Shown here piece by piece: positions 18,001 through 24,930 of a stretch of 64,000 nt of DNA (positions within the stretch are counted from its first letter, which is position 1; each line of letters begins with the position of its first letter). Location: contig NZ_CP114205.1 in NCBI RefSeq assembly GCF_027497495.1, forward strand, positions 7,130,001-7,194,000. Reading direction: 5' to 3'. The notes below the pieces were generated by a model. The model made no database searches. It saw only the letters and a program-made list of their open reading frames with translations, and was not told the origin of the DNA. The DNA comes from Streptomyces tubercidicus. GTDB lineage: Bacteria; Actinomycetota; Actinomycetes; Streptomycetales; Streptomycetaceae. A program made the position numbers and the translations under genes.

Positions 18001-18948
18001 ATGTCCGAGGTCCTCACGGCGCCCCTCGTCGTGGAATTCCCCTTCACCCGCTCCCTCGGCCCGGTCCAGAGCGCCTTCCTCACCGGGCTGCGCGAGCGCA
18101 CCGTCCTCGGTGTGACGGCGAGCGACGGCCGGGTGGTCGTACCGCCCACCGAGTACGACCCGGTCACCGCCGAGGAGATCCGCGAGCTGGTCGAGGTGGG
18201 CAGCCGCGGCACCGTCACCACCTGGGCCTGGAACCCGTCCCCCCGCCGCGGCCAGCCGCTCGCCACCCCCTTCGCCTGGGTCCTGGTCCGGCTCGACGGC
18301 GCCGACACCGCACTGCTGCACGCACTGGACGCGCCCGGCCCCGACGCGGTCCACACCGGCATGCGGGTGCGCATCCGCTGGGCCGCCGAGCGCACCGGCG
18401 CGATCACCGACCTCGCCTGCTTCGAACCGGACGACAGCCCCCGCGGCGAGGCCGAACCGGCCCCGCACCGCGGGGAGTTCGCGGACCCGGTCACCGGCAT
18501 CACCACCCCCGCCCGGCTCGACTACACCTACGCGCCCGGCCGCGCCCAGTCCCGCTACCTCCAGGCCCTCACCGACCACCGGATCACCGGCGAGCGCTGC
18601 CCCTCCTGCCGCAAGGTCTACGTCCCGCCCCGCGGCGCCTGCCCCACCTGCGGCGTCGCCACCGACACCCGGGTCGAGGTCGGCCCCCGCGGCACCGTGA
18701 CCACCTTCTGCATCGTCAACATCAAGGCCAAGAACCTCGATATCGAGGTCCCGTACGTCTACGCCCATATCGCCCTGGACGGCGCCGACCTGGCCCTGCA
18801 CGCCCGGATCGGCGGCATCCCGTACGACCGGGTCCGCATGGGGCTGCGGGTGGAACCCGTATGGACCGAGCGCAGTCGCTTCCCCGACCACTACCGCCCC
18901 ACCGGCGAACCCGATGCCGACTACGACAGCTACAAGGAGCTGATCTGA
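18001..18948 (+). CDS. Tandem DUF35 (zinc-ribbon/OB-fold) protein of a thiolase-type complex
   Basis: 315 residues. The C-terminal half has the DUF35 rubredoxin-like ribbon CPSCRKVYVPPRGACPTCG (near residues 200-218) followed by an OB fold (GTVTTFCIVNI...). The N-terminal half repeats the OB-like pattern (GTVTTWAWN) without the Cys ligands. DUF35 proteins bind thiolase-fold partners; in steroid side-chain breakdown the DUF35 part of ChsH2 activates the Ltp2 retro-aldolase. Two thiolase-fold genes follow at once, the first with its ATG overlapping this stop (TGATG), so complex formation is likely. The ribosome site (GGAG) sits right at the end of the MITE-like element. Confidence 0.8.
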   Translation: MSEVLTAPLVVEFPFTRSLGPVQSAFLTGLRERTVLGVTASDGRVVVPPTEYDPVTAEEIRELVEVGSRGTVTTWAWNPSPRRGQPLATPFAWVLVRLDGADTALLHALDAPGPDAVHTGMRVRIRWAAERTGAITDLACFEPDDSPRGEAEPAPHRGEFADPVTGITTPARLDYTYAPGRAQSRYLQALTDHRITGERCPSCRKVYVPPRGACPTCGVATDTRVEVGPRGTVTTFCIVNIKAKNLDIEVPYVYAHIALDGADLALHARIGGIPYDRVRMGLRVEPVWTERSRFPDHYRPTGEPDADYDSYKELI

Positions 18949-19997
18949 TGCGCGAGGTCGCCATCGTCGCCTTCGGGCAGAGCGATCATGTCCGCGACAG
19001 CGCGGAGACCTCCGAGGTGGAGATGCTCATGCCGGTACTGCACGAGGTGCTGGACCGGACCGGCCTGGCCGCCCGGGACATCGGCTTCACCTGCTCCGGC
19101 TCCTCCGACTACCTCGCCGGCCGCGCCTTCTCCTTCACCATGGCCCTGGACGGCGTCGGCGCCTGGCCACCGATCTCCGAATCCCATGTCGAGACGGACG
19201 GCGCCTGGGCACTGTACGAGGCATGGGTGAAGCTCCTCACCGGCGAGGCCGAGACCGCGCTGGTCTACGCGTACGGCAAGTCCTCGCCGGGCGACGTCCG
19301 CGAGGTCCTCACCCGCCAGCTCGACCCCTACTACGTGGCCCCGCTGTGGCCCGACTCGGTCGCGCTCGCCGCCCTCCAGGCCCAGGCCCTGATCGACGCG
19401 GGACTCACCGACGAGCGGGCACTGGCCGGAATCGCGGCCCGCAGCCGCGCGGCCGCCGAAGCCAACCCGCACGCCCAGCTGCGCGGCGCCGTACCGCCCG
19501 GCGAACACCTCGTCGCCCCGCTGCGCACCGGCGACTGCCCGCCCATCGGCGACGGCGCGGCCGCCGTCGTCCTTGCCGTCGGCGACACCGCCCGGCGGCT
19601 GACCGAACGCCCCGCCTGGATACGCGGCCTCGACCACCGCATCGAGGCACACAGCCTGGGTGTCCGCGACCTCACCGACTCACCGTCCACCCGGCTCGCC
19701 GCCGAACGGGCGGGCGCCTTCCAATGGCCGGTGGACACCGCCGAGTTGCACGCTCCCTTCACCTCCCAGGAAGTCGTGCTGCGCCGCGCGCTGAAGCTCG
19801 ACGCGCCGGACAGCACGGTCCGGATCAACCCGTCCGGCGGCCCGCTCGCCGCCAACCCGATCATGGCCGCCGGGCTGATCCGCCTCGGCGAGGCCGCCGC
19901 CCGCATCCACCGGGGCGAATCCGACCGCGCACTCGCCCATGCGACATCCGGGCCGTGTCTGCAGCAGAACCTGGTCGCCGTCCTGGAGGGTGAGTGA
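18948..19997 (+). CDS. Thiolase-fold lipid-transfer/aldolase-like protein, first copy
   Basis: 349 residues, thiolase superfamily of the SCP-x/Ltp type: MREVAIVAFGQSDHV start, NPSGGPLAANPIMAAGLIR near residue 290 and GPCLQQNLVAVLEG at the end. Where classical thiolases have the nucleophilic Cys (CASG), this protein reads SHVETDGAWALYEA. A missing nucleophile is a feature of Ltp2-type aldolases, which cleave beta-hydroxyacyl-CoA by retro-aldol chemistry. Start and stop both overlap neighbours (TGATG), so the DUF35 protein and both thiolase-like proteins are translationally coupled. Exact substrate unknown. Confidence 0.8.
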   Translation: MREVAIVAFGQSDHVRDSAETSEVEMLMPVLHEVLDRTGLAARDIGFTCSGSSDYLAGRAFSFTMALDGVGAWPPISESHVETDGAWALYEAWVKLLTGEAETALVYAYGKSSPGDVREVLTRQLDPYYVAPLWPDSVALAALQAQALIDAGLTDERALAGIAARSRAAAEANPHAQLRGAVPPGEHLVAPLRTGDCPPIGDGAAAVVLAVGDTARRLTERPAWIRGLDHRIEAHSLGVRDLTDSPSTRLAAERAGAFQWPVDTAELHAPFTSQEVVLRRALKLDAPDSTVRINPSGGPLAANPIMAAGLIRLGEAAARIHRGESDRALAHATSGPCLQQNLVAVLEGE

Positions 19998-21163
19998 TGA
20001 GCAAGGAGCCCGTGGCCGTCATCGGCATCGGACAGACCCGGCATGTCGCCGCCCGCCGCGATGTCTCGCTCGCCGGACTCGTCCGCGAGGCCGCCCGGCG
20101 CGCCCTGGACGACGCCGAGTTGACCTGGGCGGACATCGACGCCGTGGTGATCGGCAAGGCCCCCGACTTCTTCGAGGGCGTGATGATGCCGGAGCTGTAT
20201 CTCGCCGACGCCCTGGGCGCCGTCGGCAAACCGATGCTGCGGGTGCACACCGCCGGCTCGGTCGGTGGTTCCACCGCCCTGGTCGCCACCAACCTCGTCG
20301 CCGCCCGCGTCCACCGCACCGTCCTCACCCTCGCCTTCGAGAAGCAGTCCGAGTCCAACGCCATGTGGGGCCTCTCCCTGCCGGTCCCCTTCCAGCAGCC
20401 GCTGCTCGCCGGCGCCGGCGGCTTCTTCGCCCCGCACGTCCGCGCGTACATGAGGCGCACCGGCGCACCGGACACCATCGGCTCCCTCGTCGCCTACAAG
20501 GACCGCCGCAACGCCCTCAAGAACCCCTACGCCCACCTCCACGAAACGGACCTCACCCTCGAAAAGGTCCAGGCATCCCCGATGCTCTGGGACCCGATCC
20601 GCTACTCCGAGACCTGTCCGTCCTCCGACGGGGCCTGCGCCATGATCCTCACCGACCGCACCGGGGCCGCCCGCGCACCGCACCCGGCGGCCTGGGTGCA
20701 CGGCGGGGCGATGCGCAGCGAACCCACCCTCTTCGCCGGCAAGGACTTCGTCTCGCCGCAGGCAGGCAAGGACTGCGCCGCCGATGTCTACCGGCAGGCG
20801 GGTATCACCGACCCGCGCCGGGAGATCGACGCGGTGGAGATGTACGTCCCGTTCTCCTGGTACGAGCCGATGTGGCTGGAGAACCTGGGCTTCGCCGAGG
20901 AGGGCGAGGGCTGGAAACTCACCGAGTCCGGCGTCACCGAACTCGACGGCGCCCTTCCCGTCAACCCCTCCGGCGGGGTGCTGTCCACCAACCCCATCGG
21001 CGCCTCCGGCATGATCCGCTTCGCGGAGGCCGCCCTCCAGGTACGCGGCCGGGCCGGCGACCACCAAGTCGACGGCGCCCGCAGGGCGTTGGGACACGCC
21101 TACGGAGGTGGCTCCCAGTTCTTCGCGATGTGGCTGGTGGGCGCCGACACGCCGCCCGGCTGA
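19997..21163 (+). CDS. Thiolase-fold lipid-transfer/aldolase-like protein, second copy
   Basis: 388 residues from the ATG at 19997, which overlaps the preceding stop; a GTG three bases earlier is an alternative. Thiolase features are VIGIGQTRHVAARRD, NPSGGVLSTNPIGASGMIR and GHAYGGGSQFFAMWL. The nucleophile position reads RVHTAGSVGGSTAL, with Thr where Cys is expected, so this is also unlikely to be a classical thiolase. With the preceding paralogue and the DUF35 protein it could form a heteromeric aldolase. It is the last gene of the coupled set. Confidence 0.8.
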   Translation: MSKEPVAVIGIGQTRHVAARRDVSLAGLVREAARRALDDAELTWADIDAVVIGKAPDFFEGVMMPELYLADALGAVGKPMLRVHTAGSVGGSTALVATNLVAARVHRTVLTLAFEKQSESNAMWGLSLPVPFQQPLLAGAGGFFAPHVRAYMRRTGAPDTIGSLVAYKDRRNALKNPYAHLHETDLTLEKVQASPMLWDPIRYSETCPSSDGACAMILTDRTGAARAPHPAAWVHGGAMRSEPTLFAGKDFVSPQAGKDCAADVYRQAGITDPRREIDAVEMYVPFSWYEPMWLENLGFAEEGEGWKLTESGVTELDGALPVNPSGGVLSTNPIGASGMIRFAEAALQVRGRAGDHQVDGARRALGHAYGGGSQFFAMWLVGADTPPG

Positions 21164-21301
21164 CCGCCGCCGGAGGCGGGCGCGCCCGGCCGGCGCGCCC
21201 GTCGGCGGATCACCACTCCACCGCCTCGCCACGTCCCCTGTCCGTCCCCGGACACAGTGGTTAGGCTGACCGCGGACGACGAACCGGGAGGTGCGGGACA
21301 C

Positions 21302-21541
21302 GTGACCGACAGCATCACGGAGCAGCGGCTGGTGGGCGGGCCCAGGCCCGATCTCGATCTGACGCAGGCCGAGTGGCAGTCGAGCCCCCAGGGCGTGGGC
21401 GGCGTCCAGATCGCCTTCGTCGAGGGCTATATCGCGATGCGCAACCGCCGCAGCCCCGAGATCCCGGCGGTGATCTTCACCCCCGCCGAGTGGCGCGCCT
21501 TCGTCCTCGACGCACGTGAGGGCGCCTTCGACCTCACGTAG
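21302..21541 (+). CDS. DUF397 protein
   Basis: 79 residues from the GTG at 21302, with GGGAGG 9 bases upstream and a TAGGCT -10-like hexamer at 21262-21267. The sequence LDLTQAEWQSSPQG, then GGVQIAFVEGYIAMRN and FTPAEWRAFVLDAREGAFD, matches the compact DUF397 fold abundant in Streptomyces. These proteins usually pair with an XRE-family regulator (BldB/WhiJ-type systems). No XRE gene is adjacent, so this is an orphan copy. Confidence 0.75.
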   Translation: MTDSITEQRLVGGPRPDLDLTQAEWQSSPQGVGGVQIAFVEGYIAMRNRRSPEIPAVIFTPAEWRAFVLDAREGAFDLT

Positions 21542-21571
21542 GGCGTGTCGCCCGAGGCGCAGGACACGCCC
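21541..21571. terminator. Terminator hairpin between convergent DUF397 and LRR genes
   Basis: GGGCGTGTC (21541-21549) pairs with GACACGCCC (21563-21571) around a 13-base loop. It begins at the last base of the DUF397 stop. A second potential stem (CAGGCGC with GCGCCTG) follows before the LRR stop, so it can serve both strands. Confidence 0.6.
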
Positions 21572-21606
21572 AGGCGCCGGGCAAGGGCGCGGGGGAGCGC
21601 CTGCGG

Positions 21607-22347
21607 TCAGGTGAGTACCACGCACCCGCGTTCCCGGAGCGCCCGGACCGGCTCCGCCTCGTCCGCCACGGTGTTCCACCGCAGATCGAGCTTCTCCAGC
21701 GACGGAAGCCGGGCGATCCAGGGCGGCAACTCCGCGACCCGGTTGCCGCGCAGATCGATCCGGCGTAGCAGCGGCAGGGTACGCAGCGACTCCGGGACGT
21801 GGGGAAGCGCGTTGTCCCGCAGCTCCAGCACCCGCAGTTCACGCAGCCCCGCGAGGCTCCCGGGCAGTGCCGTCAGCGCATTGCCCCCCAGCCACAGCTC
21901 CCGCAGCCGCCCGAGCCGCCCCAGCGACTCCGGGAGCTCGCTCAGCCCCGCCTGCTGCGCACGGAGTTCGACCAGCCCCGCCATCTCGCCCAGCGCAGCC
22001 GGCAGCCGCCCGAGCGGATTTTCGCCGACGTTGAGATAGCCGAGCCGGTTCAGTCCGCCGAGGGCGTCCGGCAGCGCGGTGAGCCGGTTGTCGTGCAGAT
22101 AGAGGAAGCGGGTCAGCCCGGCGAGCTCACCGATCTCGTCGGGGACCACGGTCAGGGAGTTGTGACCGAGATCGAGGGTGTGCAGCACACGCAGCCGACC
22201 GAGTGCCGCCGGAACCTCGGTCAGCGCGTTGTCGGCCAGGATCAGCACCTCCCAGTCCACGCGCCGCCAGACCTCTGGCGGTACCGCGCTCAGGCCCGCC
22301 TTCCAGAGATTCAGAACGGGGGAACTGTCGGACCCGTGGAGAGGCAT
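21607..22347 (-). CDS. Leucine-rich-repeat protein
   Basis: 246 residues built almost entirely of about nine 23-residue repeats of the form LxxLxxLxLxxNxLTxLPxxL (for example VLILADNALTEVPAALGRL). This is the bacterial short LRR class that forms a solenoid for protein binding. There is no signal peptide, membrane segment or added domain, so it is probably a cytosolic binding module with an unknown partner. It lies 36 bases downstream of the mycothiol-dependent isomerase gene on the same strand, so the two are likely co-transcribed. Confidence 0.85.
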   Translation of the reverse strand: MPLHGSDSSPVLNLWKAGLSAVPPEVWRRVDWEVLILADNALTEVPAALGRLRVLHTLDLGHNSLTVVPDEIGELAGLTRFLYLHDNRLTALPDALGGLNRLGYLNVGENPLGRLPAALGEMAGLVELRAQQAGLSELPESLGRLGRLRELWLGGNALTALPGSLAGLRELRVLELRDNALPHVPESLRTLPLLRRIDLRGNRVAELPPWIARLPSLEKLDLRWNTVADEAEPVRALRERGCVVLT

Positions 22348-22383
22348 GGGCGAGATTCCTTCCGGAAGTCGGTGCCGGACCCG

Positions 22384-23118
22384 CTACGGCCAGCCGAGCA
22401 GTTCGGGCAGCGGGGCCGCCGTTCCCGACCGTCGGCAGTCGAGCGGGTGGTGCGGGCGGCGGCCGGTCAGCCAGGCCGCGAGGTCGGTGAGCGGGCCGGT
22501 CACGGTGAGCGTCGGCGCGTCGCCGGGGCCGTACTGCCGCGACGGCGTGTCGTCCGTGGCCGTCAGCACGAGGTGGATGTCCCGGGGGACGCGCGGCGCC
22601 ATCTGGTCCAGGAGATGGTGGCACAGCTCCCGGGGCCAGTCCCGCGGGCCGTGGCCGATCCGGGCGTCCGCCGTGTGGATCTCCAACTCCCGCCACCAGG
22701 CCAGCAATGCGGAGCGCAGATCGCCGTCGCGGTGCCGCACCGGCCGCGACCAGTCGGCCGGACCGGCCGCCGCCCAGGCCGCGGACGCCTCGGCCAGCGC
22801 GACCCGTACGGCGTCCCGCAGCGCCGCCGCGTCCCGCAGCGCTCCCGCCTCGATCGCGGCGGCGCGCGCCGGGCGGCCGCCGTCGTACGGCTCGATCAGC
22901 GCACCGCGCAGCGCATAACGGGCCTGCCGGGCCAGGGCCAGCGCCACGCCCTCGATATGCGAGAGGACATGGGCGCGCGACCAGCCGGGCAACTCGCTGG
23001 GCTCCCGCACCCCGTCGTCGGTCAGAGCGGGCAGCAGGGCGCGCAGCCGCTCCTGCCCCTCCTCGATCGCGGCCCGTACCGCCTCGGCCGGCATCCTGTG
23101 CTCCGTCGTCGGTGTCAC
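22384..23118 (-). CDS. Maleylpyruvate isomerase-family mycothiol-dependent enzyme
   Basis: 244 residues. The DinB-like four-helix bundle shows PGWSRAHVLSHIEGVALALA (first metal His), and WWRELEIHTADARIGHGP supplies the Glu and second His of the family's metal site. A C-terminal SCP2-like segment (TVTGPLTDLAAWLTGRRPHH) is also typical. Members isomerise maleylpyruvate in gentisate breakdown using mycothiol, but most genome paralogues lack a defined substrate. No gentisate genes are close. It is divergent from the CGNR gene and probably precedes the LRR gene in one transcript. Confidence 0.82.
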   Translation of the reverse strand: MTPTTEHRMPAEAVRAAIEEGQERLRALLPALTDDGVREPSELPGWSRAHVLSHIEGVALALARQARYALRGALIEPYDGGRPARAAAIEAGALRDAAALRDAVRVALAEASAAWAAAGPADWSRPVRHRDGDLRSALLAWWRELEIHTADARIGHGPRDWPRELCHHLLDQMAPRVPRDIHLVLTATDDTPSRQYGPGDAPTLTVTGPLTDLAAWLTGRRPHHPLDCRRSGTAAPLPELLGWP

Positions 23119-23210
23119 AGCAGCTCCTTCGTTGCGGGCGCCCCGCCCCCGAAGGCCGCGTGATCACACAGCAGTTGACGCAGGTAGTCCACACCGCCCC
23201 CTCAACCGGT

Positions 23211-23237
23211 TAATGGTGATCAGCGACGTTACCATTA
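23211..23237. promoter_or_regulatory. Operator-like dyad in the isomerase/CGNR divergent promoter
   Basis: TAATGGT (23211-23217) and ACCATTA (23231-23237) are perfect inverted arms around 13 bases. The right arm overlaps a TACCAT -10-like hexamer (23230-23235) that ends seven bases before the CGNR ATG at 23243. The position suits autorepression by the CGNR protein. Confidence 0.5.
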
Positions 23238-23242
23238 GCCCC

Positions 23243-23851
23243 ATGACCGCAACACGGCTCGCCCTGGACCTCACCGTCACCCTCCGCCACGACGGGCACG
23301 GCGGCATCACCGACGACCTGGCCGACCCGGAAGGGCTCGCGGTCTGGGTACGCGAACGGGCCGCGCCGCTGGACTGCGCCGAGCCGCCGGTCACCGTGGA
23401 CGAGGCGCTGCACACCGCCGTACGGGAGCTGCGGGCCGCGGTCCGGTCGTTGTTCGCCCGCGCCGTCCGGCCGGGACCGCCCAGCTCCGCCGACGCCCAC
23501 CGGCTGCTCCCGGAAGCGGAGGCGATCCGCCGGCTGAACGCCGCCGCGGCCCTGGTCCCCACGGTGCCCCGGCTCAGCTGGGAGCCGGACGCACGGCCCA
23601 CGCTGCGGCTGCGGCCGGCCGGCTCCCCGCCGCCCGCCGACCGGATCGTCGCCGCACTGGCCCGCGCCGCCCTCACCTTCCTCGACGGGCCGGACCGCGC
23701 CCTGCTGCGCGCCTGCCCCGCCCCGCGCTGTGTGCGCTACTTCGTGAAGGACCACGCCCGCCAGGAGTGGTGCACCCCCGCATGCGGCAACCGCGCCCGG
23801 GTCGCCCGGCACCACGAGCGACGTCGGGGAGCCCGCGGCGACGCCCCGTAG
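23243..23851 (+). CDS. CGNR zinc-finger (ABATE-domain) transcriptional regulator
   Basis: 202 residues from ATG 23243; an ATG at 23213 in the same frame lies inside the dyad and is less likely. The C-terminus carries the treble-clef finger CPAPRCVRYFVKDHARQEWC followed by TPACGNRARVARHHERRR, the CGNR signature. The N-terminal 140 residues are the alpha-helical ligand-sensing ABATE-type domain. Such proteins are DNA-binding stress or metabolite regulators. It diverges from the isomerase/LRR genes, which are its most likely targets besides itself. Confidence 0.8.
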   Translation: MTATRLALDLTVTLRHDGHGGITDDLADPEGLAVWVRERAAPLDCAEPPVTVDEALHTAVRELRAAVRSLFARAVRPGPPSSADAHRLLPEAEAIRRLNAAAALVPTVPRLSWEPDARPTLRLRPAGSPPPADRIVAALARAALTFLDGPDRALLRACPAPRCVRYFVKDHARQEWCTPACGNRARVARHHERRRGARGDAP

Positions 23852-23854
23852 GCT
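23849..23854 (+). promoter_or_regulatory. -10 hexamer of a leaderless promoter overlapping the CGNR stop codon
   Basis: TAGGCT begins with the TAG stop of the CGNR gene and ends six bases before the ATG at 23861. There is no ribosome site in the nine bases between the genes. No convincing -35 is visible. Confidence 0.5.
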
Positions 23855-23860
23855 GGTGGC

Positions 23861-24256
23861 ATGACAGGCGAACGCGATCTCCGGACCCTGCTGAGCGGGA
23901 TGCGTCCCGAACGGAACGAGGGCTGCTACGTCTTCGCCAGCGTCCCCGGCGAGGTCCCCGAGGGGCTGACGCCGGTGGTCACCGTCTCCGAGCCCGAGGG
24001 CCGCACCCTCGTCGTCCACCAGGAAGAGGCCGATCGCGTGGGCCTGGCGTACGACTATGTCGCCGCCTGGATCACCCTGCGGGTGCACTCCGCGCTGGAC
24101 GCCGTCGGACTGACCGCCGCCGTCGCCACCGCACTCGCCCAGGCCGGCCTCAGCTGCAATGTCGTCGCGGGCTTCCACCACGATCACCTCTTCGTGCCGT
24201 ATGCCGCGGCCGACGAGGCGCTGCGCCGGCTGCGCGCACTGGCCGACCCGGCCTGA
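23861..24256 (+). CDS. ACT-domain protein
   Basis: 131 residues. The ending SALDAVGLTAAVATALAQAGLSCNVVAGFHHDHLFVP followed by AADEALRRLRAL has the beta-alpha-beta pattern of the small stand-alone ACT proteins (often annotated DUF2241-like or ACT_7). They are thought to bind amino acids or related ligands; function unassigned. It is nine bases after the CGNR gene but has a leaderless promoter of its own. Confidence 0.7.
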   Translation: MTGERDLRTLLSGMRPERNEGCYVFASVPGEVPEGLTPVVTVSEPEGRTLVVHQEEADRVGLAYDYVAAWITLRVHSALDAVGLTAAVATALAQAGLSCNVVAGFHHDHLFVPYAAADEALRRLRALADPA

Positions 24257-24354
24257 AACCACCGGCCACGGAGCGGGCGGCGGCCCCGTGCGCGAGGTGT
24301 CGCTGACCCCGACGTCGGCGCGGCGCGCCCGGCCGGGCCACGTACGATGGCGGC

Positions 24355-24855
24355 ATGTCCTTCCTCCGCCGCCGCAGCGCAGCCACGCCCGCCGGGCCTG
24401 ACTTCGACGTCCTCGCCATGGACCCCGGGGACTGGCCGGGCAATCTCGGAGCCGGGCTGCTGCCCGCGCCCGACGGGAGCTGCCAGGGCGTCTTCCTCCG
24501 CTACGACCTGTTCGGCGGCCGCGGCCCCGCGATGATCATCGGCAATCTGCCGGAAGGCTCCCCGGCCCGCGAGCTGGAGGACGACCAGGTGCCCTTCGAG
24601 GTGGCCCAGCTGCTCGCGGCGCTCGGCAACGACGAACCGGTGACGGTCGTCGAGAGCGAGGACACCCCCGTGATGCACGACGACAACCTGCTGATCGTCA
24701 AGCGCATCAAGTGCTCCGAGAGCCGGATCTCCTGCGCCCAGTTCGACCGCAGCGACGGTGTGCTGGTCACCATCGCCAGCTGGGACCGGCCGATCACCGA
24801 CGACCTCTACGCCCTGCTCAAGCCGCTGCCGGCGGAGCTGTTCCAACAGGGCTGA
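24355..24855 (+). CDS. Conserved hypothetical protein
   Basis: 166 residues that I do not recognise beyond a resemblance to uncharacterised Streptomyces proteins. It is acidic, soluble and mixed alpha/beta, with no signal peptide, membrane span or nucleotide-binding motif. Notable segments are EDDQVPFEVAQLLAALGNDEP and MHDDNLLIVKRIKCSESRISC. A TACGAT hexamer (24343-24348) ends six bases before the ATG, suggesting leaderless transcription. A strong terminator follows the gene. Confidence 0.7.
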   Translation: MSFLRRRSAATPAGPDFDVLAMDPGDWPGNLGAGLLPAPDGSCQGVFLRYDLFGGRGPAMIIGNLPEGSPARELEDDQVPFEVAQLLAALGNDEPVTVVESEDTPVMHDDNLLIVKRIKCSESRISCAQFDRSDGVLVTIASWDRPITDDLYALLKPLPAELFQQG

Positions 24856-24871
24856 GCCCGGAGCGGACATG

Positions 24872-24912
24872 ATCGCGCCCGGTGGACGGGGGAACCGTCC
24901 ACCGGGCGCGAT
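24872..24912. terminator. Strong bidirectional terminator hairpin
   Basis: An 18-bp perfect stem (24872-24889 with 24895-24912, ATCGCGCCCGGTGGACGG and its complement) with a GGGAA loop. It lies between the stops of the convergent hypothetical gene (24855) and amidase gene (24931), so it can end both transcripts. Confidence 0.85.
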
Positions 24913-24930
24913 GCGCTCACCCGACAGCCG

